Source: Cryoendolithus antarcticus
Lineage: Eukaryota; Ascomycota; Dothideomycetes; Cladosporiales; Cladosporiaceae
NCBI GenBank assembly: GCA_002077065.1
Contig: NAJO01000016.1
Span: forward strand, 806,001-870,000
Length of the DNA stretch: 64,000 nucleotides
Reading direction: 5' to 3'
Part shown: positions 23,821-32,937 of the stretch, in pieces
Layout: each line of letters starts with the position of its first letter
How positions within the stretch are numbered: the stretch's first letter is position 1
Made by a program: the position numbers and the translations under genes
Notes under the pieces: generated by a model
The model's database searches: none
The model's input: the letters and a program-made list of their open reading frames with translations, nothing else
Told to the model about the DNA's origin: nothing

Positions 23821-25386
23821 CTACCAGTAGATACTCAACGAAACCACCGCATCTGCTTCATCCCGCCATGCTGGCCCAACTTCACTCACTGATCCAGACG
23901 CAGTCGTTCGTAACGCTTCGCTCGCACCCCCAACCTTGACGTTGTTTGCTCGAGCGTCCTCGGCGCTCTCTCTAACACATCTCCCACACCCACACCCGCC
24001 CTCAATCCACCTTCCCAACCTGCTCCTCCTCTCCTGCACGCCCATCGCCCCAGCAAACTCATCATACTCCACCGTGACCTCCTCTCCCTTCCTCACAGCC
24101 CTCTTCGTCCACACCCCCAGACTCCTACATCCGTCCTTATCTTGTACCCACCTGGCATTCGCCTCACAGCTGTGATTCAGCATACAGAACAAACCACCAA
24201 GGCAGAGCGAAGTAGGAGATGACCAATCGTTGTTGTCTAGACGCGCGGAGAGGGTTAGCAGGACCCAGGGAGCGAAGAGGTCGGAGGTTGGAGGAGCGAA
24301 GATATCGATGCCAAGGGACTGGAGGAAGACGAGGGGGGTTGTTAGGTCGGCGAGCGTGAAGGGACGGGGTTGCAGGGTGTGGTAGGCGGGTTTCAGTCTT
24401 GCGGAGGGTCCGTGGGATAGAGGTGAGACGTCGGGGCCATGGGCCTGTATGGAGGAGAGGAGGGCGCGCATCAGAAGCAGGGTAGCGAGCGGATCGCAGA
24501 GTGTACTGTTGCTGGTCGCGAGCGTAAGTGAGGCTGAGAGACTGCTGACAGGAGGATCCGAAGGAAGTTCTGGGTGGCCTTCCTTGGCGCAGAACGGTGC
24601 GAGGGCCTTGCGCAGGTGAGATTCAACTCTATCTGGGCCAATGCAGCCGAAGATATCGCTGTCGTCGCGCATAATCAGAGTGTTGGCGGGAATATCGCAG
24701 GTGGCGGAGAGACCAAGCGCATTATCGTCCGAGTTGTTGGCGTCGATCTCGCGGCCGTCGACCGTCGGGAATACGCACGCTCTGCACTCCAGCCATGCTC
24801 CGGCGGCGTCTGGACGCTGTGCAGATCCACATCGCAGCTCAGCATTAATTTGCTCAACGACCTGCCGCTCACGTCTTGCATGCTTTGCCTTCAGCCAGGG
24901 ATAAGGCTGTGGGATATACCACCCTCTTCTATCCTGTAGTGATCCGTCCCAGGGCACGAGCTGACGCTCAATAGCCTTCGTCTCGTCCATGATGCGCCTC
25001 AGAAGTGGCCGCATGTTGCCAGGAAAGTCCTCGTGGTTCTCAGCGAGCATCATGAAGCCCATGCCCTCGCCCAGCAACCAACGTCCGCCTTCCAGACGAG
25101 TGCCGTCCAGCTTCGCTAGTACATGGTCGCAGAGCAGGTGAGCCTTCCACGCATCTGCGAGAGCCAATTCAGGGTATCCGAGGTCGCGCAAAGTCCTGCT
25201 CCGAGAGAGCCAAAGCTTGGGTTGGTAAGGTGTGTCAGCCAAGGTCCTAGTACTAGCCGCGAGACTATCGATGAGTGGAGCCGTCGCTCCAGCGGAGAAA
25301 GAGCCCGTTGGGCTTGCGAGAGGCGAGTCCGGCGGCTGCGGTGGCGCTGTTGGGCGGAGAAGGTGTAAAGGGAATGGTTGATCCAT
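23821..25386 (-). CDS. SMYD-like SET-domain protein with N-terminal TPR-like region
   Basis: Single-exon, 521-residue putative lysine methyltransferase. The N-terminal third has a tetratricopeptide-like segment (YQPKLWLSRSRTLRDLGYPE, then LALADAWKAHLL). The SET domain is split: the first part is near residues 225-250 (NNSDDNALGLSATCDIPANT, then LIMRDDSDIFG). The second is near 395-450, with GGLFCMLNHSCEANARWVQD and VRKGEEVTVEYDEF. The NHSC motif and the GEEVTVEYD turn are the SAM- and substrate-binding elements of SMYD-type SET proteins. A post-SET cysteine cluster follows (GGCGCGRC, with a further Cys earlier). I see no MYND finger. In fungi such TPR-SET proteins are poorly characterised, and the target is unknown. 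Confidence 0.85.
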   Translation of the reverse strand: MDQPFPLHLLRPTAPPQPPDSPLASPTGSFSAGATAPLIDSLAASTRTLADTPYQPKLWLSRSRTLRDLGYPELALADAWKAHLLCDHVLAKLDGTRLEGGRWLLGEGMGFMMLAENHEDFPGNMRPLLRRIMDETKAIERQLVPWDGSLQDRRGWYIPQPYPWLKAKHARRERQVVEQINAELRCGSAQRPDAAGAWLECRACVFPTVDGREIDANNSDDNALGLSATCDIPANTLIMRDDSDIFGCIGPDRVESHLRKALAPFCAKEGHPELPSDPPVSSLSASLTLATSNSTLCDPLATLLLMRALLSSIQAHGPDVSPLSHGPSARLKPAYHTLQPRPFTLADLTTPLVFLQSLGIDIFAPPTSDLFAPWVLLTLSARLDNNDWSSPTSLCLGGLFCMLNHSCEANARWVQDKDGCRSLGVWTKRAVRKGEEVTVEYDEFAGAMGVQERRSRLGRWIEGGCGCGRCVRESAEDARANNVKVGGASEALRTTASGSVSEVGPAWRDEADAVVSLSIYW

Positions 25387-26473
25387 GATGGTGCTGGGCT
25401 GAGCGCATTGAGTCTAGCTGTAAGTGTTATGTGGAGTTGTCAGAATAGTAGGAGGGCATTGAGTGGCAGGACGTGTCTCGTCTCGTCGCCGTGGAAGCTT
25501 GTGCGGTCGGTCTTGTCCTAGCGAGCATGTGATTGACTATACTCAGACCCACGTAGCTGCACGGAGTGAGCGCTTGTTCGCAGTGAGTCGTTCGTGAAGC
25601 TATTCGTGCTCGTACATGTGAGTCTGTCGCATTAGCAGTGTCTCTCCAGTGGAATTAACTGTACGGTAAGAGTGCGTGAGGTATCGTGTAAGGGCTCGAG
25701 GATAACCTTGACTGGATCGCTACAGCGTGTGAAACTCCAAGTCTTTGAAGCCATAACATCTCTATACACTCATCGTCTTTTCCTTGGTAAAGGGAAGACA
25801 TTAAACGCAGCAGCCGGCCCTCGCACTGAAAGTCTTAGCAACGCTCAGCCGCCACCGAAACAGAGGACGCAATCTTGTCCATCCCCATGAAGAATCCTAC
25901 AAACCTCCATCACGCTGCCCTAGCCTCAATCGAGCCTCGAAGCAGATCCTCCCATGCCATATCCGTGCTCCACGCCATTTCATACGAAACATGCCTCCCA
26001 AACCCGCGCCGCAAGAAGTGAAGTCCCTGGAATGCCGCCGATGCTTTTGGTGCTTGGGTGCTCTGACCCTTGCCGATGGCCGTAAGTCGCGAAGTACGTT
26101 CAATGGGAGGCATATCGTCTGTGTGCGTAGGCGGAGAGGTCCTCGATGAGCAGCGAAGGGGGGCGCTCAACTCATTCTATTGCCAGAAAACGCAGGATCA
26201 GAAAATGTTTCTCCTCAAAGAAGGGTCCGCAGTAGATTAACTTTGCAGAAAAAGACGTGCAGTCAGTACAGATCGGAGTGTTTCTGGTTTGCAGTGTGCG
26301 GGTGAGGTCGAGCGAAACCGATTGCATCAACCGAAAGCACGCAAAGCATGCGGCAAAGCAAGTCTAGCAGCCGTTGCGCCCGTGTAAAGCCAATAACAGC
26401 AGTGGTGTATCGAGAACGCAGCAGAAATCCGACTCGCGCGCACGCTGAAGGGAGCAAAATGCAGGGTCGATGC
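25387..26473. other. intergenic, no gene recognised
   Basis: About 1.1 kb between the SMYD-like gene start and the G-alpha stop, both on the minus strand. Small frames near 25870-26170 show Cys/Arg-rich translations but no family match. Confidence 0.45.
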
Positions 26474-27799
26474 TCACAACATAAGCTGGTGCAGATTCCG
26501 CTGCACAATCATATCCTGTACGCTCTTCATCGTCTTATCCAGCAGGTTCGTATCCGTCGCGTTCGTGTAGTGGACATAAGCCTCTTTGCTCGGGTCCCGC
26601 ACAAGGTTCTTGAACTTCTTGGCGAAGAACTCTTGTCCTGACTCGACATCTCGGTCGCCGCCCATGTAGTCTGGGAAGTGTTCTCGGATGGGCGCGACGC
26701 CTGAGACGATCTTCTCGCGGAAGAGATCGATCTTGTTAAGGAACAGGATGAGGGCGGACTTTTCGAAGTACTTGCTGTTCGCGATGGACTCGAACAGCAT
26801 GAGGGCTTCGTGCATCTGGTTCTGCGAGCTATCAGCACACGATGTTCCATACCATTCGATACATATAACAGGGAAGGAAGGAATGTGAGGGCTTACGCCA
26901 TTTCGGTCTTCCACCAGCACGTGATCGTAGCCGCTTATCGCGACTAGGAAGAGCACCACTTGCACGTTGTCGAAGACATGGATCCACTTCTTACGCTCCG
27001 ATCGCTGGCCGCCAACATCGAACATCAGGTAGGTCAGGTTTCCTGTATCGAAGCGGGTCTCGCTGATGCCTGTTGTTCGTAGCCTTGCGCGGAGGATGTC
27101 TTGGTCTGTTGGGAGGTAGTCCTTGGTGAAGAGGCGGTCAATGTCGGAGAAGTAGCTATAGAGCTGTCAGTGTGCGATCCTACTGGCGTCTCGTGTTCAA
27201 AGGGGTGGCACCCACTATGTCAAGTTGTCGTGCAGCGCGTATTCATTCCCTTTCCTGATGGCGCTCTGCACGCCCTCGTCTCGCCACAAGCTCTTGAATG
27301 CGTTCAGGCAGTCCAATGGCATAGCTTCTTCTGTACCGATCTCAGGATCTGCTGCGATGACTTCCGCAAAGCGCTGCTTCATGTCAGTGTCGGCTCATGC
27401 GCACGGTGTACTCATCACTCACAATATTGCTGTCCTGTGCAAAATCCACATCCTGCTCCTCGATCGCTCCGAATATCACCTGGAAAGCATGCAGCAAGTT
27501 GTTGAAGATCGTCACCTTCCATTGCTTCCGCTCCACCATATTAAAGCCCTTTGTGTGTATCAACCGCATCTGCTTCAGTACTGTGGACTTTCCGGACTCG
27601 CCCGCGCCTGTGACCTTGTCAGCTCGTCGTCGCCCACCTGCGCAACACCGCAATGGCACTCACCAAGCAACAGCAACTTCACCTCCTTCGCCATCTTCTT
27701 CTGATCCTCCCTCAACTGCCGTTCAATGTCCTTACTCTTCTTCGACTCCGGGTCCTCCTTGCTGCCATTTCCGAAACACATGATGCTCGAAAAGGCCAT
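26474..27799 (-). CDS. heterotrimeric G-protein alpha subunit, group III (GNA-3/Gpa2-like)
   Basis: GTP-binding signalling subunit. Fungal group III alpha subunits link nutrient-sensing receptors to adenylyl cyclase and PKA at the plasma membrane. Five exons, 27664-27799, 27423-27607, 27216-27376, 26897-27155 and 26474-26821, join in frame to 362 residues. G1 is GAGESGKST (split by intron 1), with KQMRLIHTKGF after it. Switch I holds LRARLRTTGISETRF with the catalytic Arg, and switch II is FDVGGQRSERKKWIHVF with the catalytic Gln. G4 is FLNKIDLF and G5 is TNATDTN. The ending DMIVQRNLHQLML resembles group III (NLxxLxL) rather than group I (with its pertussis-site Cys). N-terminal KDIERQLREDQKKMAKEVKL is also group III-like. 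The visible start reads MAFSSIMCFGNG, without the usual MG myristoylation start. A 2.1-kb gap lies upstream. Confidence 0.93.
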
Positions 27800-29956
27800 A
27801 TACCGCCGTGTCCTGAGCCCTCAAACAACAATGATGAAACAGCGCTGATTCAAGGTGATAGCTAGACTTCGCTGCGACTGCCAAGCTTAGGCCTCGTGGT
27901 GATGGTGGGGAGGCGCGCTGCAGTGGCAGGGGCAGATCCTGGCCACAGGGAGTGGGGTTTGTGCAACGAAGGAAGATGCTGTATCTTGCGGCGAACGGGT
28001 GTGGGTAGCGAGGTTCGTGGGCGGTGCTACGGCAGCGAGCGTTGCACGGCACCGGGTTGGGGGGTAGTACCCGTGGCTGGCGAGTCAGGGAATGCAGAGC
28101 TCGTTCGTGTGCTGTGCTATGCAGTGGAATCGCGGTGATGCGCGGGGAGGGATGCGGAGGGTGGTGGTGGTGATGAGCAGAGCGGCGGCACGGCCTTCAA
28201 TGCTGATGTAGAGAGGGTGGAGACGTCGCTATGTGGAGGGACGGGGCGCGGGCTTTGTTGAATTGAGTTTTGGCTCGCGCGGATGCTGGCAAGCGGACCG
28301 GAATGTCTTGGATCTGCTTGGGCGGCACTTGGGTTGTCGACTCCTCTTCAGAGCGCGTGGGGCTTGCGATCGCACTGACTAGCCGATGGTGAAACGCCGG
28401 GAGTTGTAATATCGGTGGTGTTGCTGGTCAATACTGGCACAACGCGATGTTGATGTTTGCGGGGAGACGAGAAAGTCGATGGCACATTGAAGACTGCTAT
28501 GGACTGGCGCACACTGCGAGAGTTCGGGGCATGCCCGTGGTGGCCGCTGTCAATGTCGCTCTGTACTCTAAGCGAAACAGGGATGCACCGTCGGTGCGGT
28601 AAGGCGATTGGCAGTCGCTGTATAAGCTAATTGAAGTACACCTAGCGCAACACGATTGTGGAAATGCCGATGCGATGTCTGCAGCATCCCCTACACGCCT
28701 CAAAGCCACATGCACCGCAGAACATTCCATCGATCTTCGATCTTCACGCGCATCTCAGGAGTTGAACGGCAAACCCACAGTAAAAAGCGTCTGCATGAGG
28801 TACCGCACGTGCGTTGCAGAACGTCGCTCTGACTACTCTCCCATCCGCTATCCGCAATATCATCGCCAATCAATCCCGAGCAGATTCCCAATCCCTACAG
28901 CCCATGCAACGGCAGACAATTCCGCCCTGCCCGCCTACCTGCAGAGTGGAGAACGGCAGAGCCTCGCGTTTTGCAACCCGTGGCGTTGGGATTCAATTCA
29001 TCGTGTAGTCCGCAGCAGCGAAAGTCCTCGCGTCGGCTGCCCATCGTTCACTCGTGGAGTGGACGTGCCGAGCCTCTATCCACCCCTTCATATACCCACC
29101 AACAGCACATCCTAGCTGCGTCGTACAGCAACGGCCACTGCATGGAAGCACACGTAGCTCAGGGGCACCCATGCGGCCATGCAGCCACACCAAAGCGTGC
29201 ATGCACTACAATCAGACTGCATGGCAGCAGGAGCGGTGTTCGCCATGTGCTGCGAGACTGACGCAAGATCAGTGCGCCAAACGGCGATGGTCGAGCCAAA
29301 GCACAGCCAGATAATACCAGATGACGAAGCAGTGGTCAGCATCACCACATTGCGCAAAAAGAGACGTTATTGGTGGTGCAATCATCAGAATCGAGGTCCT
29401 CATCCCACGTTGTGCCCACGAGACGGCTTACTAGCCGTGCGTGGCGTCGCCATCCCTGTATAAACCACGTGGAGAGCCCAACGCTGGGCTGCGAACTCAA
29501 GTCGCGCCAAGCAAGTATATGACAAAGAGGCACTACGTTCACGGCAGAGGGTGAGCACCTCGGTGAATGGGATCGTATGCTACTGGAGACCGCCATTGTT
29601 CACAGTCAACGTGCTCCATCAGTCAAGTGTGCTCTTCTGATGTCGTATTCAGTGTGTTGCAGCATCTGCTGATCAAGTGGTCCGCATCAGCCGCAACGAC
29701 TTTAACTCCAAAACCGGCACATAGACGCTGGGAGTGTGAAGCGCGTAACGGTAGCGACATCTGAGGTGAATGGACCGGGAAACTGATCATCATCCTGCAA
29801 ACGGTAATGTAAACGTACGACGTCACCGTTCTTTCAGGTGTCTTTGCGTGTTGGCGAGACTTGATCTATCGTTGGGTGTTCATCTCTTCAATCTTCATTT
29901 GTACCACCTCCACATTGAAAACGAAACATCTCATTCTCTTTCTCATCGCCTCAAGC
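27800..29956. other. long intergenic region upstream of G-alpha
   Basis: About 2.16 kb between the G-alpha start (minus) and the transketolase stop (minus). No frame resembles a known family. Some short frames around 28675-29115 and 29054-29357 run on both strands. The size suits an extended promoter or leader, or an unrecognised non-coding RNA. Confidence 0.45.
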
Positions 29957-32281
29957 TCAGATCAACTGCTGGAACGCCCTGTTCACAGGGCTCCTCAGCG
30001 GCTTCACATCAGCCCAGAACTCAACCGTAGCCTTCGCCCTCTTCGAGATACCCTCGGGTGTGAACTCGAATTTCTGTAGTCACAAGTCAGCAGGGCTCCT
30101 ACAAACCTCATCAAAAGGGCGCAACATACCTTATACACTTCCAAGTACGGCCCACTAGCACCAAACCGGTTCAGCCCAAACTGCTCATGACTGTACTTCT
30201 CCCACCCAAGCGTGCTCATAACCTCGACACTCAACGACGCAATCCCATCAGGAATAACGCTAAGCTTGTACTCCTTGCTCTGTGCATCAAACACCTCGGT
30301 ACAGGGCATTGACACAACACGAGCTTTGAGCTGGTGGTGCTCAGCCAGATACTTGACAGCCTCAAGACAGATGCTGACTTCCGAACCAGTCGATACGAGC
30401 GTGATCTTCGCCTCCTTGTCCTCGAGTGCGACGTAGCCACCCTTGGATGCCTTCTCGATGGTTGACCCTTCGAGTTGGGGCAAGTTCTGGCGGGTCAGAG
30501 CAAGGATGGAGGGTGTGCCGGTGGAGGTCAGGGCGACGTAGTAAGCGGCTGAGCACTCGTTACCGTCCGCAGGGCGCCAGACCATCATGTTGGGCAGAGC
30601 GCGGAAGTGGGCCAAGGTCTCAATGGGCTGATGAGTAGGGCCATCCTCACCCAGACCGATGGAGTCGTGGGTTGCGACGTAGATGACGCGCTGGTGCGAG
30701 AGGGAGGACAGACGGACAGCGCCGGCGGCGTAGGAGACGAAGTTGAGGAAGGTGCCGCCGGCGGGAATGAGGGTACCGTATGCGGAGATACCGTTCATGA
30801 TACCAGCCATGCTGTGCTCGCGCACACCGTAGCGCAGGTAGCGACCGGACCACTCGCCAATACCGAGATCAGGCGGCTGGAAGTCAACGGCCTGCTTCCA
30901 GCGGGTGTTGTTGGAACCTGTGAGATCTGCGGAGCCGGAGAGGAGCTCGGGGATGACATCGTGGATCTTCTCGAGGACGGTCTCGGAGAGCTTGCGCGAG
31001 GCGATCGCGGGATCTTTGGGGCTGTAGATGGGGAGCTTCTCTTGCCAACCCTCGGGGAGCTTCTTGCTGAGACGGCGCTTGAGGTCTGCGGCCTCGGTCT
31101 TGTGCTCCGAGCTGTACTTCTCGAACAGCTTGTTCCACTCCTCCTCTGCGGCGGCACCCTTTGCGGCATGCTCAGCGTAAGAGTCGTAGACCTCCTGTGG
31201 CACGACGAAGCTCTTCTCCGGGTCGAAGCCGAACTTCTCCTTGACCTGTGCTGCATCGTCCTTTTTCAAGGGGTTGCCATGCACACCACCGGTACCCTGC
31301 AGCTTGGAGCCGAAGCCGATCGTGGTCGTAAGCTTGATCATCGATGGCTTGTCCGTGACGTCCTTCGCCTTCTGAATGGCCTTCTCAATGCCCTCAAGGT
31401 CGTGGTCACCGTCCTCGACGTGCTGTACGTGCCAGCCGTAGGCCTCAAATCGCTTTGAGACGTCCTCAGTGAAAGCGCACTTGGTGTCGCCGTCTGTCCG
31501 TTGTTAGTCACGCTCTTGACACCGTTTCTCCACACAGCAGTACTGACCAATGGAGATGTGGTTGTCGTCGTAGATCGCAATGAGGTTGCCCAACTTCAAG
31601 TGACCAGCCGTCGACGCAGCCTCGCTGGCAATACCCTCCATAGCGCACCCATCACCAAAGAACATGTATGTATGGTTGTTCACAAGCTCAAACCCCGGCT
31701 TATTGAACACAGCCCCAGTATGCGCCTGCGCAATCGCTAGACCGACCGCGTTCGCAAAACCTTGTCCGAGAGGTCCAGTCGTCACCTCAATACCGGGTGT
31801 ATCGTGTGCCTCCGGGTGACCCGGTAGTATGCTGTCTACCTGACGGAAGGTCTTCATGTCGTCCATGCTGATGGCGTATTTGTACAGGTGGAGCATGGTA
31901 TATTGGAGCATGCAGGCATGGCCGTTGGAGAGGACGAAGCGGTCGCGGTTGAGCCAGTCGGGGTTCTTGGGGTTGAAGGTCATGAACTTCTTCCATCTGA
32001 GCAGTTGTCAGTGATTGCGGTGTATTGCTTTTAGGCGGATGTCGACGGACAGGACGTGGGCCACTGGCGCCATACCCATGGGCGCGCCAGGGTGGCCGCT
32101 GTTCGATTTGATCGTGGCATCGATCTGTTCGTAAGAGAATCAGCTCTCATAGAGACTATGTCGCCCCTTCACGCTTCGCGGTTCCTGAAGCTTCCGGACT
32201 TCAAGCCATTGGCTGCGATCGACTTACAGCGAGCACACGGATGGTGTTGATGGCCAACTCGTCGGATTTGTCGTAGCCCAT
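29957..32281 (-). CDS. tkl1: transketolase
   Basis: Thiamine-diphosphate enzyme of the non-oxidative pentose phosphate pathway, moving two-carbon units between ketose donors and aldose acceptors in the cytosol. Five exons, 32228-32281, 32051-32124, 31548-31996, 30130-31493 and 29957-30073, join in frame to 685 residues, the usual length. The start reads [18 protein letters not shown]. Substrate-binding [11 protein letters not shown], the ThDP-binding [12 protein letters not shown] and [13 protein letters not shown] segment and [12 protein letters not shown] are all present. The pyrimidine domain carries the transketolase signature ([19 protein letters not shown]) with the catalytic Glu, and [19 protein letters not shown]. 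The C-terminal domain ends in AFQQLI. The second intron uses a weak GTCCGT donor, chosen because it gives [17 protein letters not shown] as in other transketolases. Confidence 0.97.
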
Positions 32282-32937
32282 GATTGCGGTATTGTGAGGG
32301 GTGAGTGTTGGTGAATCTACAGGAGAAAGTCGGTCACCGAGACCACTGTTTGGTTATCCGTCGAGAAAATCTACTTTTGGTGGGGCGCGTTGGGCGGATG
32401 ACGATCGAAGGTGGGATGTTTCAACGGTGAATCAACACTGCCGGCTGTATGCTTTTAACCGGGCACAGTCGCTCGATAGTCGGATATGCGCAGATGCTGT
32501 CAATGACAAGAGTAACAACGTGAAGTGAGGAGAATGTGAAGTGATGTCGCAGTTGCCAAACGAGGACCATCAGACCGCACCTTCCATCGGTACATCTTAT
32601 GCACGCGTCGCGCCGGAATAAGCTCCAAGAGCTTCATAATGCTGACAACGATTCCGCTAAGCTACACGTGGATGTTCGCGGCAAGCCTCGTCTATTGAGC
32701 ATTGCCTCCATAGGCGTCACGGATCACTCAGCACTCACCAACCATCTAGAGTAGGACACTTCATCTCGGCGCAGTCACATGGTCTGCCTCAGTGCTGCGG
32801 TCGGGATCGTCGGCGATTGATGTCGGCCCCTTGAACAGATCGTTCTGCCAGATTACAGCGCGCCCGATAGCGGCAGGAACGATAGGGGGTTGAATCAGGC
32901 TTATTTGTTCAGAATGGCGGTGTATTCTCTATCCTAT
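32282..32937. promoter_or_regulatory. transketolase promoter region / 3' region of the next gene
   Basis: About 656 bp upstream of transketolase on the minus strand, reaching the stop of the Prm10-like gene. No gene is recognised. Confidence 0.45.

Noticed and set aside
30607..31458. 283-codon open frame antisense to transketolase
   Set aside because: It lies wholly opposite the conserved transketolase exon, its translation matches no family, and long antisense frames are common opposite strongly codon-biased genes.
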